DNA of 64,000 nucleotides from JALZUU01 sp964441245 (GCA_964441245.1 CAYTVR010000009.1:4851-68850); one strand, 5' to 3'; counted from the first letter of the stretch, positions 47,072 through 55,861 are shown. Translations and numbers: made by a program. Notes: a model not told the origin generated them from the sequence alone.

Positions 47072-48277
47072 ATGAATAAGCTAGTTGAACGAATGGCGCG
47101 TTATGATGCACCACAGAAAGCAAGAGAAATGGGCGTTTACCCATATTTTCGAATGATTGAATCCGAACAAGATACGGAGGTCATCATTGATGGCAAGAAA
47201 GTATTGATGTTTGGATCTAACAGTTATTTAGGGTTGACGACGCATCCTAAATTAAAGGAAGCTTCGAAAGCTGCTGTTGATAAATATGGATCCGGATGTG
47301 CTGGCTCTCGATTTTTAAATGGAACATTGGATTTGCATATCGAGCTGGAGCGAAAGCTAGCCGATTATGTCGGAAAAGATGAGGCATTGGTATTCAGCAC
47401 TGGCTATCAAGTTAACTTAGGAGTGATTTCTTCTGTAACCAATCGAAATGATACCATTTTCTTGGATGAATTAAATCATGCTTGTATTATCGATGGTGCT
47501 CGATTATCTTTTGCCAAAACGATGAAATATCGTCACAACGACATGGAATCATTAGAGCGTTCTTTGCAAAGATGTACTACCTCAGGATTAAAATTAATCG
47601 TGGTAGATGGTGTTTTTAGTATGGAAGGTGATTTAGCTCGTTTAGATAAAATAGTTGAATTAGCTCGAAAATATGACGCCAATATTTATGTGGATGATGC
47701 GCATGGTCTTGGTGTCGTTGGAAAAAATGGTCGCGGTACAGCTTCTCATTATGGATTGACGGACGAAGTGGATTTAATTATGGGAACCTTTAGTAAATCA
47801 CTAGCTTCTATCGGTGGCTTCATTGCATCGGATAAGACGACGATTAACTATTTAAAACACCATGCCCGATCCTTGATTTTCAGTGCAAGTATTGCCCCTG
47901 CGAATGCGGCGAGTGTCATTGCTGCTTTAGATTTGATCGAAGCAGAGCCAGAACGAATTGATAGACTTTGGGAAAACACTCATTTTGCGATTAGAGAATT
48001 GAGAAATCTTGGATTCGATATTGGACATACGACAACACCGATTATCCCAATTTACATTCGAGATAATGTCAAAACTTTTACTTTGACTAAGATGCTTTTG
48101 GAGCAAGGTGTATTTGTAAATCCAGTGGTTTCGCCAGCAGTAAAGTCGACGGATTCATTGATTAGATTTTCATTGATGGCTACACATACCAAAGCACAAA
48201 TCGAAGAGGCATTGGAGAAAATTGATAAAGTAAGTCGTATTTTAGAAGTTCCAAAATTGCAAAAAGTATCTGTTTAA
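47072..48277 (+). CDS. spt: Serine palmitoyltransferase (alpha-oxoamine synthase)
   Basis: 401 residues, PLP-dependent. It condenses L-serine with palmitoyl-CoA to 3-ketosphinganine, the first committed step of sphingolipid synthesis. Motifs: MFGSNSYLGLTTHP, YGSGCAGSRFLNGT (acyl-CoA and serine binding), FSTGYQVNLG, the cofactor Asp in YVDDAHGLGVVG, and the Schiff-base lysine in GTFSKSLASIGG. Length and the GSNSYLGL opening fit bacterial SPT rather than KBL or AONS, although that separation rests mainly on context here. It is soluble. The acyltransferase gene begins 2 bp after its stop, so the two are translationally linked. Confidence 0.9.
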   Translation: MNKLVERMARYDAPQKAREMGVYPYFRMIESEQDTEVIIDGKKVLMFGSNSYLGLTTHPKLKEASKAAVDKYGSGCAGSRFLNGTLDLHIELERKLADYVGKDEALVFSTGYQVNLGVISSVTNRNDTIFLDELNHACIIDGARLSFAKTMKYRHNDMESLERSLQRCTTSGLKLIVVDGVFSMEGDLARLDKIVELARKYDANIYVDDAHGLGVVGKNGRGTASHYGLTDEVDLIMGTFSKSLASIGGFIASDKTTINYLKHHARSLIFSASIAPANAASVIAALDLIEAEPERIDRLWENTHFAIRELRNLGFDIGHTTTPIIPIYIRDNVKTFTLTKMLLEQGVFVNPVVSPAVKSTDSLIRFSLMATHTKAQIEEALEKIDKVSRILEVPKLQKVSV

Positions 48278-48279
48278 AG

Positions 48280-49401
48280 ATGACGATTGTTGAAGTTACT
48301 AATGAGAAACTAAAGAAAACATTTATAGACTTTCCGCATGATTTATATGCTGATGATCCGGTTTATGTACCGGAAGTTTATATTGGGATGAAAGAACTAA
48401 TGGATCCTAAGAAAAATCCATTTTTCAAACATTCAAAGGTACAATTGTATTTGGCTAAGGAAGGAAAAAAAGTAGTTGGAAGAATTGCAGCCATCCGAAA
48501 TAACAATTACAATGACTACATCAACGCCAACGTTGGTTTTTTTGGTTTCTTTGATGTAGTCGATAACTATGAAGTCGCAAAGGCGCTTCTTGATGCAGCG
48601 ATTGAATGGATTCGAAAAGAAAAACTAGATGCTGTTTTAGGCCCAACTAATTTTTCTACGAATGATACCGCAGGATTATTAATCAAAGGCTTTGATGATC
48701 CGCCAGCTGCAATGATGACTTATAACAAGCCATACTATCTTGACTTTTTAGAAAAATACGGATTCAAGAAAAAGATGGATTTGTTAGCTTATGTTTTGAC
48801 CGAAGATAAAGTCTCGATGAAGTCAGTTAAAATTGCTGGCATGCTAGAGGAAAGACTCAAACGGAAAAACATCACGATTCGTCAAGTAAACATGAAAAAG
48901 TTTAAAGACGAGGTCAAGTTGATCAAAGAAGTCTATAATCAAGCTTGGGAAAAAAACTGGGGATTCGTCCCCGCGACAGATGAAGAATTTGCTCATCTGG
49001 CGGAAGGTTTGAAACTCGTTATCGATCCACAGTTCGCTTTGATTGCAGAAGATAATGGAAAGGCAATTGGTTTTGCATTGGCTGTTCCAGATATCAATCA
49101 AATCATGCGGACAGTGAAGAAGGGCCGTTTATTACCAACAGGAATTTTTAAACTCCTTTTTGGAAAAAGTAAAATCAAAAAAATTCGAATCATCACATTA
49201 GGAGTCATTGAAGGATATAGAAAATTGGGAATTGAGGGCGTTTTTTATGCAAAGATTATTTCCAATGGATTGAAAAAAGGAATTCATACGGCAGAAGCAT
49301 CCTGGATTTTGGAGGATAACGAAATGATGAATCAAGGACTTTTGAATATGAATGCAGAAGCGTATAAGAAATACAGAATTTTAGAATTGAGCTTAGGCTA
49401 A
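48280..49401 (+). CDS. GNAT-like N-acyltransferase, candidate bacterial ceramide synthase
   Basis: 373 residues with no membrane segment. Two GNAT-like halves are visible: KVQLYLAKEGKKVVGRIAAIRN (acetyl-CoA-type strand and loop) and IGFALAVPDINQ in the second half, with a conserved middle EEFAHLAEGLKLVIDP and a final LGVIEGYRKLGIEGVFYAKI like the Q/R-x-x-G-x-A/G loop that binds the CoA. This family neighbours spt in bacteria and has been described as the non-eukaryotic ceramide synthase (bCerS) that joins an acyl-CoA to the sphingoid amine. Here the assignment rests on its start 2 bp after spt. Confidence in the GNAT fold is higher than in the exact acceptor. Confidence 0.7.
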   Translation: MTIVEVTNEKLKKTFIDFPHDLYADDPVYVPEVYIGMKELMDPKKNPFFKHSKVQLYLAKEGKKVVGRIAAIRNNNYNDYINANVGFFGFFDVVDNYEVAKALLDAAIEWIRKEKLDAVLGPTNFSTNDTAGLLIKGFDDPPAAMMTYNKPYYLDFLEKYGFKKKMDLLAYVLTEDKVSMKSVKIAGMLEERLKRKNITIRQVNMKKFKDEVKLIKEVYNQAWEKNWGFVPATDEEFAHLAEGLKLVIDPQFALIAEDNGKAIGFALAVPDINQIMRTVKKGRLLPTGIFKLLFGKSKIKKIRIITLGVIEGYRKLGIEGVFYAKIISNGLKKGIHTAEASWILEDNEMMNQGLLNMNAEAYKKYRILELSLG

Positions 49402-49474
49402 GCAAAGTGATTCACCAAATTTATTGGGTGTAACATTTTCTATCCAATAAATTTGAAAGTCTGTTAAACTAACT

Positions 49475-50470
49475 ATGAAGAAAATACTCATCACTGGAGC
49501 AAGTGGCTTTGTTGGAAGTTGTATGGTAGAAACTTTTCTTTCTGAAAATTCCACATACGAAATCTACGCAGGCATTCGTTCTAGTAGTAGTCGGGCTTAT
49601 TTGACAGATGCTCGCATCCAGTTTTTCGAACTGGATTTTACCAATACCAAAAAACTCACCGAACAATGCCGGCAGCAAAAGTTCGACTACATCATTCATT
49701 GCGCCGGTGTTACCAAGGCAGATAAGAAAGTAGATTTTTTTAGAGGAAATTCTGAGTACACTCAGAACTTCATCCATTCGCTTATGGAAGCTGATGCAGT
49801 ACCAGAGAAATTCGTTTTTCTGAGTAGCCTTGCAGCTTATGGTCCTGCGGATAATAGACCTCATGGCATTGTCATGGAAGAGGATGAACCTTCGCCGATT
49901 ACGACTTATGGCGAGAGTAAGCTTGATGCAGAACGCTTCATCAAGCAGTTGGATAATTTTCCTTTTTTGATTTTTAGACCCACAGCGGTTTTTGGACCAA
50001 GAGAGAAAGACATTTATACTTTTTTTACCTTATTGAATAAACATTTTGAACCATACATTGGATTCAAAAAACAAGAATTGACTTTTATTTATGTCAAAGA
50101 TTTGACGGAGTTGATTGTTAAAGCGACTTTGTCCGATAAGGTAAATAAATCTTATTTTGTTTCTGATGGTAGTGTGTATTCGACTTATGATCTAGGAAGA
50201 ATCGGTAAACGACTTTTAAATAAAAAAACAATTTCTGTCAAAGTACCAACGACTTTAGTTCGAGGGATTGCTTATGTCAATGAATTGATTGTCAAATTAG
50301 GAGGAAAATCGCCTCCTCTCAACTTAGAAAAAGTAAAAGAATTAGAAAGTTTGAATTGGAAATGCGATATTCGCGCTCTGAAAACAGATTTTAATTTTCA
50401 ACCTAAATATAACTTAGAGCAAGGTCTAGAAGAAACCATTGCTTGGTATAAAGAAAATAAGTGGTTGTAG
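49475..50470 (+). CDS. NAD(P)-dependent epimerase/SDR, candidate ceramide reductase (CerR-like)
   Basis: 331 residues of the extended short-chain dehydrogenase family: N-terminal Rossmann loop ITGASGFVGSCM (residues 4-15), the S-x-x-A-Y-G region FLSSLAAYGPADN, and the catalytic YGESKLDAERFI (Y-x-x-x-K). FRPTAVFGPREKD is the usual binding segment. In other bacteria an SDR beside spt and the acyltransferase reduces the 3-keto group of ketoceramide (CerR). This protein is in that place, so the same role is likely. Other epimerase functions remain possible. Confidence 0.65.
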   Translation: MKKILITGASGFVGSCMVETFLSENSTYEIYAGIRSSSSRAYLTDARIQFFELDFTNTKKLTEQCRQQKFDYIIHCAGVTKADKKVDFFRGNSEYTQNFIHSLMEADAVPEKFVFLSSLAAYGPADNRPHGIVMEEDEPSPITTYGESKLDAERFIKQLDNFPFLIFRPTAVFGPREKDIYTFFTLLNKHFEPYIGFKKQELTFIYVKDLTELIVKATLSDKVNKSYFVSDGSVYSTYDLGRIGKRLLNKKTISVKVPTTLVRGIAYVNELIVKLGGKSPPLNLEKVKELESLNWKCDIRALKTDFNFQPKYNLEQGLEETIAWYKENKWL

Positions 50471-50477
50471 ATAATTT

Positions 50478-50542
50478 GTTGTTGGTGTTTTGGTTGTTGG
50501 TTTCTAGAATCATGAATGCTAAAAATTTGCAACACCAACAAC
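50478..50542. repeat. GTTGTTGGTGTT inverted repeat between reductase and inositol synthase genes
   Basis: GTTGTTGGTGTT (50478-50489) and AACACCAACAAC (50531-50542) are exact complements, enclosing 41 bp; adjacent TTGGTTGTTGGTT / CTAACAACC add partial pairing. It resembles the AACAACCAA tracts at 23356-23401. Confidence 0.55.
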
Positions 50543-50600
50543 TAAAACTAACAACCACATTACTAAAACACATTTAACTCGATTAACTTAAAATTATAAA

Positions 50601-51920
50601 ATGAAAGAGAAATCAGCCATTACACCTCCTAAGGGAAAATTGGGAGTTTTGATTCCCGGTATGGGAGCGATTGCGACTACATTGATTGCCGGTGTAGCTG
50701 CTATTAATAAAGGGATTGCAGAACCGATTGGTTCCTTTACACAGATGAATCGAATTCGTTTGGGGAAAAGAACCGATGGACGGGAACCTATTGTTAAGGA
50801 TTTTATTCCTTTAGCAAAAATGAAAGACCTCGTTTTTGGAGGCTGGGATATTTTTGATATTGATATGTATGAAGCTTCCGTTCATGCAGATGTTTTGGAT
50901 AAAGCTTTATTGGATAAAATGAAGCCTGTTCTAAAAAAGATCAAGCCAATGAAGGCGGTTTTTGACAAAAAGTACGTTAAGAAATTGAACGGGACTTACG
51001 TCAAAAAAGGAAGAACGAAAATGGCTTTAGCGAAAGCTTTAATGAAAGACATCGCTGATTTCAAAAAGAAGAATAAATGTACTCGTCTGGTTATGATCTG
51101 GTGTGGATCAACAGAGATCTATATTAAAGAAGGTAAAGTTCATAAGACGATTGCTGCTTTTGAAAAAGGTTTGAAAGAAAATGATCCAGCGATTGCGCCA
51201 AGTATGATTTATGCTTATGCTGCTATCAAGATGGGTGTACCTTATGCTAATGGAGCTCCTAATTTATCTTGCGATATTCCGGCATTAGTCAACTTAGCAA
51301 ACGAAACAGGTGTACCTTTAGCAGGTAAAGATTACAAAACAGGCCAGACTTTGATGAAAACAATTTTGGCTCCAGGTTTGAAAGCTCGATCGTTAGGAAT
51401 CAAAGGTTGGTTCTCTACCAACATTTTGGGTAACCGAGATGGAGAAGTATTAGACGATCCTGCAAGTTTCAAAACGAAAGAAGTTTCTAAATTAAGTGTA
51501 TTGGAAGAAATTTTGGAACCAGAGAAAAACCCAAAATTATACAAAGATTTATATCACAAGGTAAGAATCAATTATTATCCACCTCGTGGGGATAACAAAG
51601 AAGGATGGGACAATATTGATATTCGCGGTTGGTTAGATTATGAAATGCAGATCAAAGTGGATTTCCTTTGTCGAGATTCTATTCTTGCAGCACCTCTAGT
51701 TTTGGATTTAGCATTATTACTAGATTTGGCTAAACGATCTAACATGGGCGGAATTCAAGAATGGTTATCTTATTTCTTTAAGTCTCCACAAACGAAAAAA
51801 GGATTACCTCCAATGCATGATTTGTTTAAACAATTGATCAAGTTGGAAAATACTTTGCGTCACTTACAAGGAGAGGATTTGATTACTCACCTAGGTTTGG
51901 ATTATTACGAAGAAAAATAG
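50601..51920 (+). CDS. ino1: myo-Inositol-1-phosphate synthase
   Basis: 439 residues, NAD-dependent, turning glucose 6-phosphate into myo-inositol 1-phosphate. The nucleotide loop is VLIPGMGAIATTLIAGVAA and the Inos-1-P-synth domain shows GGWDIFDIDMYEAS, SMIYAYAAIKMGVPYANGAPN, PLAGKDYKTGQTLMKTILAP, and SNMGGIQEWLSYFFKSP. The length is that of the Bacteroidota enzymes, shorter than the fungal or plant forms. It supplies the head group for the phosphatidyltransferase. A weak hairpin that could be its terminator lies 50 bp past the stop. Confidence 0.95.
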   Translation: MKEKSAITPPKGKLGVLIPGMGAIATTLIAGVAAINKGIAEPIGSFTQMNRIRLGKRTDGREPIVKDFIPLAKMKDLVFGGWDIFDIDMYEASVHADVLDKALLDKMKPVLKKIKPMKAVFDKKYVKKLNGTYVKKGRTKMALAKALMKDIADFKKKNKCTRLVMIWCGSTEIYIKEGKVHKTIAAFEKGLKENDPAIAPSMIYAYAAIKMGVPYANGAPNLSCDIPALVNLANETGVPLAGKDYKTGQTLMKTILAPGLKARSLGIKGWFSTNILGNRDGEVLDDPASFKTKEVSKLSVLEEILEPEKNPKLYKDLYHKVRINYYPPRGDNKEGWDNIDIRGWLDYEMQIKVDFLCRDSILAAPLVLDLALLLDLAKRSNMGGIQEWLSYFFKSPQTKKGLPPMHDLFKQLIKLENTLRHLQGEDLITHLGLDYYEEK

Positions 51921-51970
51921 CTAAGGATTTCCTCGAAATTAAAGAGGCTCCTTTGGGAAATAAATTTTAT

Positions 51971-52003
51971 AAGGGACACTGGGTTATATACTTGGTGTCC
52001 TTT
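51971..52003 (+). terminator. Possible terminator after the inositol-phosphate synthase gene
   Basis: AAGGGACAC and GTGTCCTTT arms pair with one G-T wobble; the following sequence (GTATCTTTGT) is only partly T-rich and overlaps a -7 box at 52005-52012. Confidence 0.45.
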
Positions 52004-52035
52004 GTATCTTTGTAAAGAAATGTGTGGTCTGTTTT

Positions 52036-52132
52036 TTTGAACCATATGAGGCATTTAAGTTCATTTAGGAAAGGTCACGTTAGAACTTACGTGTCCGTAT
52101 GGATATGTTCCATAAATCTTATATGGTTCAAA
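52036..52132 (+). promoter_or_regulatory. Structured leader candidate before the PfkB kinase gene
   Basis: TTTGAACCATAT (52036-52047) pairs exactly with ATATGGTTCAAA (52121-52132), and inside it GGTCACGTTA / TTACGTGTCC and ATGGATATGTTCCAT also form stems. A -7 box TATCTTTG at 52005-52012 lies just upstream. The structure ends about 34 bp before the TTG start of the kinase gene. Confidence 0.5.
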
Positions 52133-52165
52133 TTACGACTGCGCGAAAAATTTAAGAATTGATTT

Positions 52166-53011
52166 TTGAAAGTACCAAATAAAAATATTCCGGATTTTTT
52201 GGCGATTGGTCATGCTTGCTACGATTTAGTAGGAGAGGATTATGTCTTGGGGGGAGCAGTTTCATTTACCAGTCAAGTGGCCTTGAAATTGGAGAAATCA
52301 GTTGCGGTATTGACAAGTGTTGAAAAGGACTTTCTATTTAATTCCGTATTTGAAAATATTTATTTAGAAAATGTAGAAGCGAATAAAGACACCATTTTTG
52401 AAAATGTATATCTAGAAAATAAACGGACTCAATATCTCCATCAAAAAGCAAATGATTTAAGGCCAGAGGATCTTCCTGAATCTTGGTTGAAGATTCCATT
52501 GGTGTTACTTTGTCCGATTGCGGATGAAGTTTCTTTTGATTTTTTGGAAATGTTTCCTGATAGTGTGGTGGCTTGTGCGCCTCAAGGTTGGATGAGAACT
52601 TGGGGAAAAGATAAAAAAGTAAAGTCTAAAAATATAGATTGGACTCGTTTAGCGAAAGCGGAAGTCATCATCATGAGTGAGGAAGACATTGTAGGATTTG
52701 AATATGAAATTCCTCGGATTGCATCATTGGTAAAAGTTTTGATTCTAACGAGGGGCGAGTATGGAGCGAGATTGTTTTATGAAAACAAGCAAACGGATTT
52801 TCCGGCATGTGCTGCAAAAGTTGTTGATCCAACAGGAGCGGGTGATGTTTTTACAGTCACTTTTTTATTGAATTATATTAAAGAGAAAGAGGTACATCAA
52901 TCAGTAGCTTACGCAAATGTAGCGGCATCTTTGAGTATTGAAAAAATGGGCATTGCGGGTTTGCCTAAGGAAGAAGAGATTCAGAAAAGATTGTTAAATT
53001 ATTTTTATTGA
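52166..53011 (+). CDS. PfkB-family sugar kinase, candidate inositol kinase
   Basis: 281 residues from a TTG; an in-frame stop lies two codons upstream and no ATG is near. The PfkB fold shows FLAIGHACYDLVGEDYVLGGAVSF at the start (the GG motif) and the C-terminal signature KVVDPTGAGDVFTVTFLLNY with the catalytic Asp. The overall pattern LGGAVSF ... LTRGEYGARLFYENKQ ... VVDPTGAGD resembles plant myo-inositol kinase. It follows the inositol-phosphate synthase and precedes the PgpA-type gene, so it could phosphorylate inositol or a related polyol. This is inference from similarity and context. Confidence 0.7.
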   Translation: MKVPNKNIPDFLAIGHACYDLVGEDYVLGGAVSFTSQVALKLEKSVAVLTSVEKDFLFNSVFENIYLENVEANKDTIFENVYLENKRTQYLHQKANDLRPEDLPESWLKIPLVLLCPIADEVSFDFLEMFPDSVVACAPQGWMRTWGKDKKVKSKNIDWTRLAKAEVIIMSEEDIVGFEYEIPRIASLVKVLILTRGEYGARLFYENKQTDFPACAAKVVDPTGAGDVFTVTFLLNYIKEKEVHQSVAYANVAASLSIEKMGIAGLPKEEEIQKRLLNYFY

Positions 53012-53122
53012 TTTTTAATATTTTGACTTGAGCGTTTTGATTAAATTACATAGAGAATATTCCGTAAAGGGATGCACCCTAATAGTAGAACACGTTCATA
53101 CTTTAACACCAATTTTAAAAAT

Positions 53123-53602
53123 ATGAAAACCACGATACATAAAATGATTGCGACTGCTTTTGGTGCGGGGTATTTTCCAGTAGCGCCTGGTACTGCGGGT
53201 GCTGCGGTAGGTGTTTTGATGTTTTGGGTATTGCATCAAATTTATTATAGTTGTTATGATGACCCACAGTTTTTTACGATGCTATTTGTTGGAGTGATTT
53301 TATTGTTTCTTTACTTAGGAGTAATCGCTACAGATCATTTAGAAATAGAATGGGGAAAAGATCCATCTCGAGTGGTTATGGATGAAGTTGTTGGTGTTTG
53401 GATTACCTTACTTTTTGTTCCGGTAACCTGGATGAATTTGTTATTGGCTTTTGGATTGTTTCGTTTATTTGATATTTGGAAACCATTATTTATTCGAAAA
53501 TTGGAAGCCATTAAAGGAGGATGGGGAGTCATGTTGGATGATGTATTAGCAGGGATTTATGCGAATATTGTTTTGCAAGTGATTCTATATTTTTGGCTAT
53601 GA
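53123..53602 (+). CDS. Phosphatidylglycerophosphatase A-like lipid phosphatase
   Basis: 159 residues from the ATG at 53123; upstream starts add residues outside the family. Three or so membrane helices. Signature segments: FGAGYFPVAPGTAGAAVGVL, DPSRVVMDEVVGVWITLLFVP, LFRLFDIWKPLF and GWGVMLDDVLAGIYANI, which match PgpA. In the Bacteroides inositol-lipid locus a PgpA-like enzyme removes the phosphate from phosphatidylinositol phosphate; this position in the cluster suggests the same, although a housekeeping phosphatidylglycerol role is equally possible. Confidence 0.88.
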   Translation: MKTTIHKMIATAFGAGYFPVAPGTAGAAVGVLMFWVLHQIYYSCYDDPQFFTMLFVGVILLFLYLGVIATDHLEIEWGKDPSRVVMDEVVGVWITLLFVPVTWMNLLLAFGLFRLFDIWKPLFIRKLEAIKGGWGVMLDDVLAGIYANIVLQVILYFWL

Positions 53603-53723
53603 TAATTTCAATGCTCATTAAGAAATATTCAATTGAAAAGTAGTGGAGATCCCACGGTAGATAAACTGAAGTTTGAGATAATTTGTAATCCAAAATGAAC
53701 AAGCAAATGCAGCGATTTCTGTT

Positions 53724-54131
53724 ATGACTGAAATAGAAACAAAGAATGGACCACGAACTTTGGTCTCTTTTTTTAGGGCACAGCTTTCGGCTATGGTTTC
53801 TACATTAGTAGACTTCTTGACGGTGATTCTATTGACGGAAGTTTTTGGAATTTGGTATGTGACCTCCAATGCGATTGGTGCTTTGATGGGGACAATTGTT
53901 AATTTTTTGATTGGAAGATATTGGGTCTTTGAATCAAAGGAACGACAAATTCACCAACAAGCTTTAAGATACTTATTGGTTTCTGCGGGGAGTCTGATTT
54001 TAAATACTTATGGTGTTTACTTGATTACAGAATACTTTGGTATTAACTATATTTATTCAAAGGTAATTGTTTCCATCTTCATTGGCGTTTTTTATAATTT
54101 TGTTTTGCAAAAATATTTTGTTTTTAAATAG
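53724..54131 (+). CDS. GtrA-family membrane protein
   Basis: 135 residues, four membrane helices. The GtrA pattern is clear: VSFFRAQLSAMVSTLVDFLT (helix 1), SNAIGALMGTIVNFLIGRYWVFES, and the C-terminal SIFIGVFYNFVLQKYFVFK. GtrA proteins are associated with polysaccharide and lipid-linked sugar transfer across the inner membrane. It follows the PgpA-type gene and may belong to the same lipid cluster, perhaps flipping a lipid-linked precursor. Confidence 0.85.
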   Translation: MTEIETKNGPRTLVSFFRAQLSAMVSTLVDFLTVILLTEVFGIWYVTSNAIGALMGTIVNFLIGRYWVFESKERQIHQQALRYLLVSAGSLILNTYGVYLITEYFGINYIYSKVIVSIFIGVFYNFVLQKYFVFK

Positions 54132-54246
54132 ATTTTATGACTAGCGATTTTGAATTCCAAAATAATTTGACTTTCTATAAATTTTATATTTAAATTTAGG
54201 CTCTTTAAAAATTAGAATAGAACGATATCTTTATATTCGAAATACA

Positions 54247-55644
54247 GTGAAAAATACTTACTTTGATTTGATCGACCAAACCTTTTACTTTCCTCAGGAA
54301 GGTTTTGATATTGAACATGGGGAACTGACCTTTCATGATATTCCAATCATGTACCTCATCAAAAAATATGGGACTCCACTCAAATTAACCTATCTACCTA
54401 ACATTGGCAAACAGATTAAAAAAGCTAAAAATATATTTAATCGAGCAATAAAGGCATCTGGTTATCAAGGTAAATATTACTATTGTTATTGTACCAAGAG
54501 CAATCACTTTAGTTATGTGATTGATGAAGTGTTGGAGCATAATGCGCACTTAGAAACATCCTCCTCTTTTGATATTGATTTGATTCGACGATTGTATACT
54601 CAAGGTAAATTGAAGAAGGATTTGATTATCGTTAATAATGGATTTAAAACTAAGGATTACGCATTGAAAATCGCTGCTTTGATCAATGATGGTTTTAAAA
54701 ATGTGATTCCTGTTTTGGACAATGTGGAGGAATTAGATTACTACACCAAGTATGTAAAAGAAGAATGTCAAATTGGGATTCGAGTGGCCACAGAAGAAGA
54801 ACCCAATTTTGAATTTTATACTTCGCGATTGGGTATTCGAAATTCTGAAATTATCCCTTTTTATAAAAAAAAGTTAGCGCGTAAAAAAAGAATAAAGCTT
54901 AAAATGCTACACTTTTTTGTAGATACAGGAATCAAAGATTCCATTTATTATTGGGGAGAGCTAAAGAAAGCAATCAAAACTTATTGTGAACTAAAGAAGA
55001 TTTGTCCGGATTTACAAGCCTTGAATATTGGTGGCGGAATGCCTATTCGAAATTCATTAGGTTTTGAATTCGATTATAAATATATGATTCAACAAATCGT
55101 AGCCATGATTCAACAGGCTTGTAAAGAAGAAGCGATTCCGGAGCCGGATATTTTTACAGAATTTGGTTCTTTCACCGTTGGTGAAAGTGGAGCGACTATT
55201 TTTTCCGTTCTAAATCAAAAACAACAAAATGATTCGGAGCGATGGTATATGATTGATAATTCTTTGATGAATACCATTCCAGATAGCTGGGGTATTTCAC
55301 AGCGATTTATTTTATTACCGATCAACAAATGGAAAAATGAATATACCAAAGTTAATATCGGTGGATTGAGTTGTGATAATTCAGATTATTATAATTCTGA
55401 AGTCCATCTCAATCAAGTTTATTTACCTGAGTTTGAAAAAGGAGATAAGGAAACGCTATACCTCGGATTTTTTCATACCGGAGCTTATCAAGAAGCCTTG
55501 AGCGGATATGGAGGAATTAAGCATTGTTTGATCCCTTCCCCAAAAGTAGTGCTTGTGGATAGGGATGAGCAAGGGAATTTAAAAGATTGGTTGTACCGAG
55601 ATGAACAGAAGGCAGAGGATATGTTGGATATTTTGGGATACTAA
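54247..55644 (+). CDS. Arginine decarboxylase (fold III PLP enzyme)
   Basis: 465 residues from a GTG start at 54247. The fold-III PLP barrel is marked by YYYCYCTKSNHFSYVID, in which K of CTKSNH is the probable Schiff-base lysine, HLETSSSFD, and LNIGGGMP (glycine loop for the PLP phosphate) with TEFGSFTVG. The family group is arginine decarboxylase rather than diaminopimelate decarboxylase, as the adjacent gene is an agmatinase-type ureohydrolase. Cytosolic; makes agmatine, which the next gene would hydrolyse to putrescine and urea. The gap to it is 217 bp and contains an ATATCC tract. Confidence 0.85.
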   Translation: MKNTYFDLIDQTFYFPQEGFDIEHGELTFHDIPIMYLIKKYGTPLKLTYLPNIGKQIKKAKNIFNRAIKASGYQGKYYYCYCTKSNHFSYVIDEVLEHNAHLETSSSFDIDLIRRLYTQGKLKKDLIIVNNGFKTKDYALKIAALINDGFKNVIPVLDNVEELDYYTKYVKEECQIGIRVATEEEPNFEFYTSRLGIRNSEIIPFYKKKLARKKRIKLKMLHFFVDTGIKDSIYYWGELKKAIKTYCELKKICPDLQALNIGGGMPIRNSLGFEFDYKYMIQQIVAMIQQACKEEAIPEPDIFTEFGSFTVGESGATIFSVLNQKQQNDSERWYMIDNSLMNTIPDSWGISQRFILLPINKWKNEYTKVNIGGLSCDNSDYYNSEVHLNQVYLPEFEKGDKETLYLGFFHTGAYQEALSGYGGIKHCLIPSPKVVLVDRDEQGNLKDWLYRDEQKAEDMLDILGY

Positions 55645-55663
55645 ATTTTTAAATGTAAGATTG

Positions 55664-55700
55664 GGATATCCAATATTCAATATCGAATATCCAATATCCA
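55664..55700. repeat. ATATCCAATATTCAATATCG intergenic tract
   Basis: Six to ten-base ATATCC/ATATTC units repeat in tandem-like fashion and resemble the tract around 32103-32190. Non-coding; a 70-residue frame across it is not a convincing gene. Confidence 0.5.
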
Positions 55701-55861
55701 AAATGAGTGGGGACGAGCAGTTCTCATATTTATATATTGGAAACATAAGAGATCAAGATTCGTTGGAATTAATGAAAGAAAGGTTGAAGATCTTTTTCGA
55801 AATTATCAAGTGAAGTATTTTTTGTGAAATCTAGAATTTCCTGAGCTGATTTAAACAAAGC

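Noticed and set aside
55601..55813. 70-residue plus-strand frame after arginine decarboxylase
   Set aside because: Runs through the ATATCC repeat tract and out of frame with its neighbour; no coding signal.
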